Shown here piece after piece: positions 51,525 to 63,655 of a stretch of DNA of 64,000 bases. How positions within the stretch are numbered: position 1 is the first letter of the stretch; every line of letters begins with the position of its first letter. Origin of the DNA: Certhia americana. Its lineage: Eukaryota; Chordata; Aves; Passeriformes; Certhiidae. The stretch covers positions 2,826,944-2,890,943 of the forward strand of contig CM031873.1 of assembly GCA_018697195.1 (NCBI GenBank), in the 5' to 3' direction. Both the position numbers and the translations under genes were made by a program. Below the pieces are notes generated by a model. The model was not told where the DNA came from, did not search any database, and saw only the letters and a list, made by a program, of their open reading frames with translations.

Positions 51525-52067
51525 GAGGAGACAGATAAGAGTAAGAGAGAGACCAGAGAAGAGACAGAAGAGAGACAGACAGAGAGAGAGAACAGAGAGA
51601 GAGACGAATAGAGACAGAGGAGAGAGACAAGAGAGAGAGACAGAGAGAGAGACAGAGAGAGAGCAGAGAAGAGAGACAGAGAAGACAGAGAGAGACGAGA
51701 GATACCGAGAGCGAGACAGAGAGAGAGGAGAGAGGAGAGAGAGAGACAGGAGGACAGAGAGAGACAGAGATGAGAGTAGAGAGAGCGCACAAGAGGAGAG
51801 ACAGACAGAAGAGAGAGGAGACAGACATAGAGAGAGACCAGACAGAGAGAGAGACAGAGAGAGAGAGGAGCAGAGAGAGAGAGAGACAGAGAGAGAGAGA
51901 GACAGGAGAGAGACAGGAGAGTAAGGAGAGAGGACAGAGAGAGGGCAAGGGGGAGAGAGAGAGAGACAGAGAGAGAGAGATGAGAGAGGAGAGACAGAGA
52001 GAGACAGAAAGAGAGGACAGAAAGGGAAGACTAANNNNNNNNNNNNNNNAGAGAGAGAAAGAGAGAT
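51525..52067 (+). repeat. Long GA-rich (polypurine) simple repeat with assembly gap
   Basis: About 540 bp are made almost entirely of A and G on the plus strand. GAGA runs are interrupted at irregular spacing by single C (GACAGAGA-type units) and rare T. The transcribed METRNL strand would therefore be polypyrimidine (CTCT). A run of 15 Ns lies at 52035-52049, suggesting the true length is unresolved. The long frames crossing it on both strands (Arg/Glu-rich or Ser/Leu-rich) are artefacts of the repeat. Confidence 0.97.
52035..52049. other. Assembly gap (15 N)
   Basis: Fifteen consecutive Ns inside the GA-rich tract, most likely a short unresolved gap caused by the repeat. Confidence 0.99.
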
Positions 52068-52527
52068 GACACCCTCTGCCCACTGAGAGAAGATCATCTC
52101 TTTTCTTGGGATGCAATGTAAAAAGACATAGCATGAGACCTAATATCAGAGAAAGTGAAAAATCTTAAATTGAAGGGAAGATTGAAGGAGTGGCCTGGCT
52201 AGGTTGGACTTCTCTTGTAAAGCCATAGAGAGTGGACCAAAACCCTGTAACATATAAAATGCTTTTTGGGGGAATGAAAAGTTCTAGTTATAACTGTGAA
52301 TTGATGTAATTGTGATCTAATGGAGAAATTTGGACAGGGGAAGATGGAGTGGAAATGTTAACTCCTTCCTAGCCAGATGAAACTTCCAAAGCATGAATCT
52401 TGCCCAGTGAGAGAAAGAGACCAGAACAAAAACTGGTGCACTGGCTGGGAAAGGTCAAACTGAATCCATGACAAGGTGTCTGTTGGGGTTTATGGGAGGA
52501 GAAGGGATTGGGGAGACAGCAACTCAC

Positions 52528-52587
52528 CAAAATCACTAGTGCAGACAGCCAGGAGGACCTCAGTGTCACTGCAGGGTCGGCAGGGAG
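52528..52587 (-). CDS. METRNL: METRNL penultimate coding exon (60 nt)
   Basis: On the minus strand this short exon encodes PCRPCSDTEVLLAVCTSDF between two split codons. It starts after a TTCCTGTGCAG acceptor (AG at 52589-52588), with a plausible branch-point CTAAT about 20 nt upstream (near 52606-52614). It ends with the final G at 52528, followed by a strong GTGAGTT donor (52527-52521). The first two bases (CT) complete a codon begun in the previous exon. The last base (G) joins TG of the next exon to form Val. The exon is 60 nt with phase 1 at both ends, so it is symmetric. The peptide carries three cysteines, including a C-x-x-C pair, and matches the segment I recall just before the METRNL C-terminal block. 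It is too short to be found by length-based ORF calling. Confidence 0.92.
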
Positions 52588-54285
52588 CTGCACAGGAAGG
52601 GTGACAATTAGCAAAGGACTAGACAGCAGCAAATAAATAATTTTAAATAAATAAACCATTTAAACCAAACAAAAACATGACTGACAGACACACACAACAT
52701 GGGCACAATCACTCCAAAGATCTGTCGGGCTTCTCTACCACTACAAGAAGTGGGGGCTAGCCCTGGTTAACCCTACAGCCTCCATGAGATTTTTGTACCC
52801 AAGCAGGAATCTCTTTACCAGTCCTGCTGGGATATATTGTTTAGCAAACATTGTACATGCTCACTGCACTTATGCAAATATATTTTAGTACTGGGTGGAT
52901 TTGCAGGGTCCTCTGCTGTAAATTCACAAAAAAGCTTTCAGATCATGTGTCTTCTATACTCTGATGGCAAAGCTTCTTTCTTACAATATCTGTCAAGTGT
53001 TGTTGGGCCATTTAGTCATCACCACATCAAAGATCCAGGAGGTTACAGAGTGGAGGAGGCAAAGAGGGGAGGAAAAAACCCCAATGCATGTGTTGGAGGG
53101 TGTTAAGGCAAAGCAGAAACTCGAGCCCGTATCTGTTTGAGCTCAAGCAGCACAAAGACTATTTCCTGTACTGCTGGAAACATTTGGATATCTGCACTAA
53201 TCTAATCAATGCAAGAATGTGGCTCCTCTTTGTACTCAGCCAGATATTTCTGAGGAGAAGGTGCTGTAGTTGCAGTACAGATGTTTCTATAACACCCTGT
53301 TGAGTTCAGGAATTTGCTTATTATCAGGATCTGCCCTGCCTGGCCGTGCTCAGTGAGTCTGTCCACAGTGGCACGAGGATCAGAACCTTGTCTGTCACCT
53401 GGTGTCACCTCAACACATCATCCAGGATAATGGAAACCCTGGATCAGCACAGGCACAGGCTCCAGCAAAGCAGGGCTCCCACTGGTGATAAGATTCCAAC
53501 ACAAAGTCCACCACCAAACTGCAAACTGAAGCCACCCTGCTTCTCCCCACCCCCAAAAAAATTCAGGTTTTGAACCTCAACATCTGAAAACACTTAGCTG
53601 AGATTCCCAAATAGTCACAGCCTTCCTCTCTCCCCACCTGCTTCCCACAGTTTATCCATTGCACTTAAAAGCAGATTTAAGCTTGTGCACACAACTCGCA
53701 GCTGGTGCCTCCGATGCTCTGTCACCCTCCTGTCAGACAGCACAAGCCACTCTCTGACACAAGACATGGCAAATCTCTTCTTTTTTCCAAGGACCCAGAA
53801 AGGCAGTGATCCAGAAAGAAGGATTATTGAACCAAATCCACCAGATTTGCTCCAGTCAGATGATTCATACACAGTGTAACACGCTGTTTAATAGGATTAA
53901 AGGAAATGTAAAATGCACTTTTGCTGGGCAGGGATATTCGAAGGAATAATTTAAGGAGTTTAAAAAGCTCCAAAAGAAGAGACAAGGAATAGTCAAAATA
54001 GCATCTGGATCAATCACATTTCTGTTTAGTTTGAATACCTCCAAAGCTTTCAGAAACAAGCCAGCTTCCCCTGTCCTTCTTTCCCCACTTACTATTTCAG
54101 TTCTCTCTTTCAGAAAAGTTTGGAAAATGTTTAATATAATGAAAAATGCAGAACCAGATGAAGCCTGGACATAACTGGAGTACTAGAACGAATTCAGGCT
54201 AAAGATACTTCAGGTTTTAGACTCAAGAGATTTTGGTCAGTGGCTAGACCAAACTTACAAGCTTCATCTGACAAAGAAAATTGTA

Positions 54286-54430
54286 ACAGAATCACGGAAT
54301 CATTCAGGTTGGAAAAGACTTCTAAGATCATCGAGTCCAACCATTAACTCAGCATCCAAGTGCCACATCCACACAGGTTTTGTACACTTCCAGGAATGGT
54401 GCTTCCACCACTTCCCTGGGCAAGTTTCAG
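54286..54430 (-). mobile_element. CR1 LINE 3' fragment (antisense)
   Basis: The motifs in order are ACAGAATCACGGAATCATTC, AGGTTGGAAAAGACTTCTAAG, ATCGAGTCCAACCATTAAC, CCAAGTGCCACATCC and TCCACCACTTCCCTGGGCA. About 145 bp of a CR1 3' end lie inside the upstream METRNL intron. Confidence 0.87.
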
Positions 54431-57400
54431 TGTGTTAGTCACTAAACATCCTACTCTGGAGTTATTTCATTCGTGGCACCTCCCAAACCCATCCAGGGCA
54501 AAAGCCCCCCTTCCCCAGTCTCCCTCTGTCCAAATGAGGACCTGACTTAGGTCAACCAAAGAGAGGGAACTTGCACAAATCCCACGGCATTTTTACATGG
54601 ACACAAGCTCCAAAACAAAGTACAGCTGAAGGATATCCTATAAACCCACAGCTGGATTTCAGATATTTCGTTCTGGAAAGACCTAGTAATAAAAAGCCAT
54701 CTCAGACTTTTTAAGTCTTGGTTTAGACCAGACATCTCTGTAGTTCATCCAACCCCACCAGAAAATTGAAAACACCGAAATGACTAAGGCATTTCTGCTC
54801 TCCAAAGGAGTGCAACACAAGCAACAGCATTAAAGATGAAAAACACAATGTTTTAAAAGTGGTTCCTTCCATTTAAATAGACTGACACAGTAATAAATCA
54901 AATGAACAAATCTCCATGGGTACACAGAATCAAATCATTTTAATTGTGGACCCTAGGCAAAATCCTGCAGCCTTCTTAAACACAAAAGGAAATTAAAAAT
55001 GCTCAGCATTGCTCACACTAGATCATTACTTAAAACCTGCTTCAGGTCCAGCTGACTCACAGCAGTGTGGTGGCATGTGAGCTGCTTTAACAACGATTTT
55101 CCACCACCCATCTCTGCAACTCCAGACAGATGAAGACCAAAAATCCTCTCCTGTGGGACAACTCCCACATCTGCATTCACAGGGTATCAAATAGATCTTG
55201 CAAGCAGCAAAAACAAGGTATGGAAGCACAGATGGAAAGCAAGTTGTGAAGGATTACTGCTGAGGTAAATGGACCATTAAAAAGCAAATAACATCCACTG
55301 GCTTCAGCCAAAGCCTCATTCCTATAAAGGCTCATAAAAGAAATTAAATCCTTAGGAGGTGGCAATGCCTACACTTTCTTTGAATCACAGCCATGAAGGA
55401 ATCTGTATGTTCAACACAGAAGTTCATAGCTTTAGCTGCAGTTCAGCACTCATTCCCCTTGGATTGGGCAGCAGGTTCTCTGCTCCATCCATAGGTCAAA
55501 AAACCACATACACCTCAGGCTAGAACAGGACGAATTCTTATAACTATAAAAAAAAAAAATTTAAAACCCTAAAAACAAAAAACCAAACAAACCAACCCCA
55601 AGAAAAGCACCTCCTTCATGCACAGCAGGTGAAGATGTTAATTTTCTGGGGAACTGGGCCTGGTTACTAAACAAGGCAGCTGTGTTAGCCAGATCCTGAC
55701 TCCCTGGGGATGTCTCCAGGGCTGCCCAGGTTCTCACATCCAAAAGGGAGCCTATGAACTCACAACAACAATATCAACGTCAGCTGCTCTAATTCCTTCA
55801 AACTCCGTGAGCCAAAGAGCCTTAATTCATACAGCAGCAGGAGAAAGGTGGGGGAGAAAAAAAAAATAGAAAAGCAACATTTTATTGAAGTCCTCTAAAG
55901 CCCAGATGCCTATAACTCAACTCCACCAGCGGTGGCATAAAGCCTGCATTGTGCATGTCGGCCGCCGACTCTCCTGGGAGTGCCTTTGATGGATTTTGAC
56001 AGTATCCTGACCTGAAGTAACCTGAGGCAGCCCTCTCCCTCCAACACCCCAGCCCAGTGCCCCCAAAGGCCTCTCTATTCACCTCCCCGCAGAGGGAGAT
56101 GTAATTACATCATTCCTCACAAGCCAGCAGTCATGTCCCAGCTGCTTTGAGCGATTTGCCCTCTGAACCTGGTGTTACTGAGGAGGACGAGGCGATGCTA
56201 ACAATAGACCCCACTTGTTGGCCAACAGTTTTGTCAAACACGACGCTGGTCCTCTCCTGGACCTCTCCACAGGGAGGCAGAAACTCTTGGTAAGAGAGAA
56301 GGATGTGCCCTGGGGAGATGGCGTGAGCCTCAGGTGGCAGATGCAGAGCCCAGCTCTGCCAGCATCAGGGAGTTGTGCTGCCTAGAAAGGATTTTGCCCA
56401 ATATTGTGGATGGATTTGAGTGGCCCTTTAGTGCTGCAGTTTAGCAATCTGGTGGTGGGAGGTGTTGCTAGCCTGTCTCAGCTCACTCACACAGCTCCAG
56501 TCCTTCCTCCCTTGGTTTGTGTGCATACAGCCCTTCTTTCCTTGGAGAAGAGGAGGTGGGGGTTATGGAGGGGCCATCCTCAAGGATGACAGCTCCCTGC
56601 AGGACACACGCAACCGAGACGTGCTGGCTCTGGCTGCAGGCGTCACAGAAACCACATGAAGAGGCCTGGTCTCCTTTTGAAACATTTGTGTTTCAACAGC
56701 CACCCATGGGTCTGCCTGACCTGACCTTACCCCAAAACCAGCTTCCAACCCACAAGAAAGAAGTTTCCTCTGCCTGTGCAGATTTTTCTCAACTCTCTCC
56801 CCACCGTCAGGGCTATGGGAGCCCCCGAGAAGCCGAGCTGCAGGTCCCTGCACACCATCCCAACGTGCCATCAGTGAGCCCAAAAAACCTTCTCCACCCT
56901 GTGTCCCCAGACAGGCTGTCCTGAGCATCCACCCCGGCGCCGGCAGCATGCACAGGAAGACAGGTTTTAAGCAGAAGTGAAAATGTTGAACCCAGAGTAA
57001 TTGCAGAAAACCACTTCACCGAGGAATACCCTTTGGTTTCGAGAAGGAGCGGGCGCACGCGTGCCATGTGGTAAAGGTGTGGATGGGGGGGAGGAAGACA
57101 GAGCTCTTTATCTGCACCTCCATGGCACACATCACCCACACCTCAGTGCTTCTGAACCACCCTTTGATGAGCAATCAGGCCTTTTTGAGCATCAAAAGCT
57201 ACCAAGGAGGTCCAGGCAGGGTTGAAGTGTTATTTTCTGTTCATTTTCAGTTTAAATCTTCTGATTAAAAGTAGTCTTTTCTCTTCAGGACGCGTTCAGA
57301 TGGCTCTTGTTGCAGCCCCTGTAGCCACACTTGTGTGGGGCCACAGACCCATCTCCCTCAGCCTGACATCAGCATTAGCTCATGTGAAACAAAAAAACCC

Positions 57401-58427
57401 ACCCACACCTTTTAAACTCTTGCTGCCAGCTCTGTAACTGGCAGCTCTTGCTGGCAGCACCCAGACTGGAAAAGGCATCATAGGATGAGTCTCCTTCCTG
57501 GAAACACAGAGCGCAGACTTCCCAGAGCAGATTATAAAAATAGAGATGTGGTTTCTCCAATAATGGTGTGTTTCTCTGTTATTTTTTTGAGTCCTAAGCA
57601 AAAATGATTATGTCTCAACTGCTTACTGGATGAGTGATTTAGCTGGGACACAAGAGTTTAGGGACAAACATCATATGAGCAAGAAAAAAAATAGTAACTC
57701 TTGCCCTGATCCTGCTGTAACTAATTACAAAGCGAAATAAATCCTTGTAATTATTTCCTCTTAAGTATGCCTGTTCTTCCTCTCTGAAGGAGCCTTTCTT
57801 CCATGAAGCAAACCTCTCACAGCTCATATCCCAAACAAAAAGCTCTGCTTTGCAGAGGAGGTGGACAAGAATTTGATAACCACTCTGGTTTACCAGGCTG
57901 TGACTAGTCCTTTCCTTTCTTGATACACCTCAACTTTCCTCACCACCTCAGAAAGTTCTTCCTGAGCAAGCCAAAACAACATTCAACCTCAAAACCTTCA
58001 CAACCCCCACACCGAAACACCACCTAAAACTACATCAATGCATCTGCACTGTCAGTGCATCTCGTATTTGAAAGGAACGTGCTGGCTGGGAGCTGAGGCC
58101 AGCAATGCTGCATCCAGCACACCTGCATTCAACATAATACCTGCAGCCACACAGCCAGGGAAAAACAGGGCCAGAAGACACAGAGCCTCTCCACAGCTGG
58201 GCTGGAAATTACTGACACCCTGTCACAACACACAGAGGAGCTCTCTCATCACTCCTTTGTTTTACAAGGTTTTCCTGTCTTTGGATGGGATAGGATTACA
58301 GGGCTTTCTGCAAGCACTGCACTTTTTCCAGCCTGTCAGTAGGAAAACACCAAGCCAGAGAACAAACAGGAGAACTGGGCTTGCCCTGCTCCCAGCCCCA
58401 TGGATCAATGAGCCTCTGACATGCGGC

Positions 58428-58765
58428 CACAGAATCACAGAACAGCTTGGGACAGAAGGGACCTTAAAGATCATCTCATTCTCATCCCCTGCCATGGGCA
58501 GGGACACCTTCCACTATCCCAGCTTGTTCCAACGTGGCCTTGGGCACTGCCAGGGATCGGGGAGCCACAGCTTCACCGTGCCAGTAACCTCACTATCCTC
58601 AGAGCAAAGAATTTCTCTCTAACATCTAATCTCAATCTCTTCTCCTTTAGCTTAGAACTGTTACCCCTTATCTTATCATTATCTGCCCATGTCAAAAGAC
58701 ACTCTCCTATTTTATTTTTTTTTTTTTTGTTTTAAGCACTGGAAGGCCACAATGAGGCCGTGCTT
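58428..58765 (-). mobile_element. CR1 LINE 3' end (antisense) with internal poly-T
   Basis: The element starts CACAGAATCACAGAACAGC, then GGGACCTTAAAGATCATC, then a CCCTGCCATGGGCAGGGACA block. AAAGAATTTCTCTCTAACAT and CTTATCATTATCTGCCCATG follow, and it continues past a T-run to ACTGGAAGGCCACAATGAGG. The T-run (about 58714-58728) interrupts the canonical sequence. A 194-residue plus-strand frame ending at 58622 is half CR1 and is not a gene. Confidence 0.88.
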
Positions 58766-59663
58766 TGATGAATACAAGGTTAATGCTATGAGTAACATAA
58801 TGAGAGAGTTTAGTGCTCTTCTGAAGGCAGAAGTGTTCATCCCCCTGTTTGCTAGAAAGTGAATCTGAGCCCCTGTGCTGAGCAGAAGAGGCAATTTGGG
58901 ACAAGGATCATGAGCACAGATACAAAACTCAAAGATTCCCTTCTTCTTACAGCCAAGATTTGGTACAGGAGAAGGTGGTGATGGAGCAGCTGAAACAACA
59001 TCATGAGGTGCAATGGACATCCTTCCGTAGCCTCTCTGTCTGAAGAAGGGATAACCGTGATTTTACCCCTGCAGAAAAGGAAATGTCAGCTCTCATTCCT
59101 TGCCTTAGCTCGTTTCTAACACTCAGCTCCACTTGCACATATGTACAAGTTTCCAGAAGTAACTTGGAAAATATAGACCCTGGCCAAGAACAATTTAAAC
59201 CTGCAAATAAATTTAATGAAATGCAGACTTCTGCAAGCTGTGGCATGGACTGTGACAAGAGAATTGAGTTAATACCACTTCCTTCCTGCAGAGAAAGAAT
59301 AAAAAAAGCATATTGTAAAACCTCACCATCAGAGATGTGATGACCTTTGTGTTCTGAGAAACGTTAGGACAAGAGATCATAAACCAGAAATTTATCTTTT
59401 CACAGAACTGTCTTCCAAGAGGGTATTAAAGTCCCTAAGCACCAAAGATTAACTGTTTATGTAAACAATGTGAGGAAGAGATTTGGTTCTAGGCAAGCTC
59501 CATTTGCAATAGCTTTCAAACTGAAACTTGGCCCAGCAGATACAGAGCACGTAAGGATCCTTTGGGATTGATGCCTCTTTGCTGTTCCAAGATGCAGCAG
59601 CCATTCTAACAAATGAGCTGAAAGGTCAGCTAGAAATACAGCCATTTGTTTAAAATTTAAAAC

Positions 59664-59698
59664 AAAAAAAAAAAAAAAAAAAAAACCAACAAAAAAAA
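59664..59698 (+). repeat. A-rich homopolymer tract
   Basis: Two A-runs (the first about 22 A) separated by CCAAC. It generates a spurious Phe-rich minus-strand frame. Confidence 0.9.
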
Positions 59699-61025
59699 GG
59701 AATAAAAAACCCACAGAGCAGTTTTTACTTAAGCAGCATTAAACATTATTAAACTCCACCTCCATGCATGAGTTGAATCAACCCAAGAGAAATGGTGAGC
59801 AGTGTCACAGCTTCAAGACACTTCCTTCTGTCCCTCCTCTTCCCCCTCTGTGACAAACCCCAGCACTGGCGTGGGCAGAGACAGAATGGTGACTGGATCA
59901 GTGCCACATCCCAGCCCAGCTCCTACACTTACCCATTGCATCACAGCTCTATAAAAACCCTCAGTTACAATCAAGTCTGCAAGATACTGTGTCTGAAAAG
60001 CCCCACTCAGCAGATCAGATGTCCAGTTAAATTCCTCTCTCAGTGCAGCAGCAGCAGAGCCCAGCAAATGAAAAGTGTCTCTGCAACCACACTAGTTCCT
60101 GTGCAAGCAGCACCTGTACACATCTGCTTTTCTCTTTTTTTTTTGCTTCCCTCTTCTCCCTCCCTACCTGCAATTAAAGGGAAGAGATGGCAGCAAGATA
60201 ACTGCTGGGAATTCCTCCTGCTCTACGTGCATAAGACACCACTATAAAGCCATAAAAAAGCAGCTCTATTTGACTATCTCACAGAAAATACCTCTCTCCT
60301 TCCTCAAACCTACCACTACTGCCCAAGGGGGATTAGGAGTGGGAAGCATGAGGAGAAATGAGCTGCTGGAAGTCAGAGGTGCCTCTGGATGGTTATGGGG
60401 CTGCTCTGCCCTGCAGCAGAAGGGTTGGGGCAGTGTCCCTCGCTGTCACCCCATGAGAAGATTCCAGCACAGCAGCTGCACCCCTGCACTGCTCACCTGC
60501 CACACAGGACCAGAGGAAATGCTTCCCCTGCAAAGACTCATGGCATGGCTTATCCTCTTCCAAAATCCACTCTGAAAATATTTCTTCTTTCTGCTGAAGA
60601 AAACATCTTGCCAAAGCCCAGTAAAAGCTGACACGGGTCAGAGCTAGGAAAACGCAAATTTATTGAGTTTTTGATGTCTTGCTGGGCTTTGTCTCTGATA
60701 GCTAACACAGCACTCAGCTGTCCTGCAGTGCTTGCACAGCAGAAAATGAACAAGTGAGGTGTTTTTCACTCCCATGCCCTGGGGAGATTGTGCAGCCAAG
60801 CACTTCTCCCTGCTCCTGCCAGGGCTACGGCAGAGGCTGGAGCCAGCACCTACTACCAGGCTGGAAACCTGCCAGGAGCACAAAAGCCTCCCCTCCCTCC
60901 TCCCCTTCGGTCCGGTCCATTAATGCCTCTGATGGAGAAGAGGAATAGAATTAAGAAACAAGTGGCTGGTTAAAGTTAAACCCTGAGAGTTGAAAAATGA
61001 CAGACCAAAGATTAAGTGAGTCTTT

Positions 61026-61042
61026 AAAAAAAAAAAAAAAAA
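61026..61042 (+). repeat. Poly-A run (17 A)
   Basis: Uninterrupted A homopolymer in the upstream METRNL intron. Confidence 0.9.
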
Positions 61043-63227
61043 GCACATGTGCACTCAGCTCCACACAGGTCCTTCTCCTTCCTGCTTCTAGAAATCAAAT
61101 TCTTTTTGGTATGTGGGAGAGCTCTGAAGGAAAATGACCAGTTTTCATTATAAAACTGTGTTTATTTGATCAGCCTGTTTTTGAGAAGGGCTGTGAAGGG
61201 GCTACATCTACACAGCAAGAGGTCCTTGATGCCTTAACATTGTTCAGCTAACCTTAAAAAATCTACTTAAAACTCTTCATTTGTAACAGTAAAAGCTTTG
61301 AGATCCATCACCTTTTCTTACTTAAAAGCACACCGTGCTTGGGCTTATCAAACCTATTCACCAGTTCTGAGTAGGAACATTTTTTTTCTCGCAAATTTCT
61401 GGCATCCACTTGCAGATATAAGAAATTGATGCTAATTCTGGCAGTTCTGGAGGGGCAGAGGTGCATCCTGTACAAACAGGAATAATCTTGGGTGGCAGAC
61501 AGGGCAATGAATGCCAGACAGGTTCCGTGTGCATTTCCCAGCCCTTCTGACCACTACAGCTCTCCTAGGCCTCCAATACAAAAAGGATATGGGCAAACAC
61601 CAGAGGTGATGCCCATTGCAGGAGTTCAGGCTCAAATCCCAAAAAGGAGTCAGGAGGTGCCTGTACAACCAATACCAAAAAAATCCTGCCACAAATCTTA
61701 ACAAAGGTTATCTGGACCTTGGCTGTCATAGGCAGCAGCTTTTCTGAGCCACTATGAAACCTCCCAAGGTCAGACATAACATATCACAGCTTTAGGAGGA
61801 TATCCTCCAAGTATCTGTGCAATATTTCAGTGAGTGTTTTCTGGCTTCCAGCATAGATTGAGGTGAAGGAGATTTTCTGTCCTGCAAATCAAGACTCCAA
61901 CACAGGGAAGATTTGGCCCATGTTGCAGTCAGTGGGAAGAGGAATGCAGCTTCCCCACCCTCTCATCCCTTCTTTAACTACGGCCTCAGGAATTAGCAAA
62001 CTAAACAGTTTTGCAGAGCAAGCACAGAGCATTTATTAAAGACTGCCAAGCAACTGGGCTGGATTGCAGCTCTGTTTGTGGGACCATCTCTGGGGGTACA
62101 CAAAGGTCAGAGCAGAGTGGAGCCCCAGCTGCCCGCACAATACACCTGACTGCTTATTGCTTCTGACTGCCCACTGAGTTGAGAAATAAGCTAACGGCAT
62201 TCGTGGCCAGTCTAGCAAAAATAAGCTATTTGCTATCCCCCCTCTCCCCTGCAGCTGTGTATTTATCACTGCAGCCCCATTGCCACCTCCTCTGCCCACT
62301 GCAAAACCAGCTCCTGTTTGACAACATCAAAGGACAAGCAGGGCCAGAGAAGATGCTGGCAAAACCATCTTCTTGGGAGAAAGAGATATTAAATTAGGCA
62401 ATCCATCCAATTTTGGTGTGGCCTTTCTTTGAAGGCTTCTTGTCCAAAATTTTTCAGACTCAGGTCCCCTGAACATCACCCTTGCTCAGTTCAAGATGAT
62501 GTACAAGCATGGGCGCTCGCTGAGCATCAAAACAGCACTTTGAAACCATTCCACACAGGGAAAAAAAAAAATAAAAATCGAAAGCTTTGTTCTCAAACTC
62601 TCCCACCCAGTCAATCATTCACTGCAAACCTGACCACTTCAGGCACATGAATAATTGGAGAAGGTTTCCAGCTTCTCAAAATTAATCCCACTCCAGGCAG
62701 TGTTATAGTGCAGCCAGCCTGATCCAGCTAGGTGCTGCTCAGTGACACGCAGTTCAAAAAACAGCTTTAAATGCGTTCTTTGCACTTAGGGTTAGGGAAT
62801 GCTAATGTTTATATTTTCATGGTTACTTTGTACCATGTTTTGGATCAGCCATTACTACAGGAAAGACAAAGTTAGTGTGGAGTCCTGCAAGGAGGGGGAA
62901 CACACAGTAAAAAATAAAAAACATTTTAAATATTATATCCTAGAGCAGGAGTGCCAGAAGGATCCATTGCATAGCCATGAACTGCAGTGTATTTTGAGAA
63001 ACTGCAATAAAGGCTGTTTTCTGATGTTTTTATCTTAAAACTCGCTTATGACCTTTTAGAGAAAAGTCAAACAAATCATCAAAGCTTTAGGTGCACAGGT
63101 GAGCCACCCAGCAAGGTGTAATCAGGCTAATAGGGCAGATCCCTCAACCTGACTGTTTATTATTCATTTCTCCAGCAAACCCCAAATGGGAGGAATGCAG
63201 TATCAGCCTGTTCTGTGCACTTGATAG

Positions 63228-63288
63228 AGTCACAGGATGTTTTGGGTTGGAAGGGATCTTAAAAACCATCTAGCTCTAACCCCTCAGC
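63228..63288 (-). mobile_element. Short CR1 LINE 3' tail (antisense)
   Basis: AGTCACAGGATGTTTTGGG and GGTTGGAAGGGATCTTAAAA match a reverse-complemented CR1 tail of about 60 bp. The rest appears deleted or unrecognisable. A sense-oriented CR1 piece follows 370 bp away. Confidence 0.7.
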
Positions 63289-63655
63289 CCCAAGAGGTAT
63301 GAGAGTTTTAACCTGCACACAAAACAGGGAGAGGGGAAACACAAAGCAAGGCATTTTTCCCATCTGCTGGGGAACAGACCCCATGCAGCACCCAGTGGTG
63401 CTCCCACAGTGCCAACACCTCAGATGGTCACAATTACTCAGGCAGAACCTGGGCAAGGCATAAAGGTCATGGGGACTTTCAGTTTAAGTGTTCCAAGGGC
63501 TTCTTTCCACCACCTCTTCTGCCCACAGCAGCGAGGAGTTCAGCCAGGGTTGCCCTGGCAAAGAGTGGGCACAGCAGGCACGGCCTCCTGCTCGCCAGCC
63601 TCGACACAAAACACCAAAAACTTTCCACTCTGACAAGTGGAAAATACACCAGCAT

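Larger units (their letters stand above)
50910..52527 (-). other. METRNL: METRNL last intron
   Basis: This 1618-bp intron is defined by the GTGAGTT donor at its high end and the CCCAG acceptor at its low end on the minus strand. Codon phase matches across it. Its middle third is a GA-rich tract with a sequence gap, annotated separately. The rest is ordinary AT-rich intron sequence with no further coding signal. Open plus-strand frames crossing 50701-51051 are the antisense of the last exon and its flank. Confidence 0.85.

Noticed and set aside
51397..52134. Long Arg/Glu-rich and Ser/Leu-rich frames on both strands (175-215 codons)
   Set aside because: They are translations of the GA-rich simple repeat, and two run through the 15-N gap. 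No domain or codon-like composition.
53615..53872. Minus-strand 85-codon frame tested as a METRNL upstream exon
   Set aside because: It lacks the expected conserved METRNL motifs and has no fitting donor site phase.
58038..58622. 194-codon plus-strand frame
   Set aside because: Its C-terminal third lies inside an antisense CR1 element and the rest shows no family motif.
62020..62310. Region with TTTATT near one end, considered as an antisense LTR
   Set aside because: No matching terminal sequence, CT-rich block or similarity to the other two LTR-like fragments could be seen.
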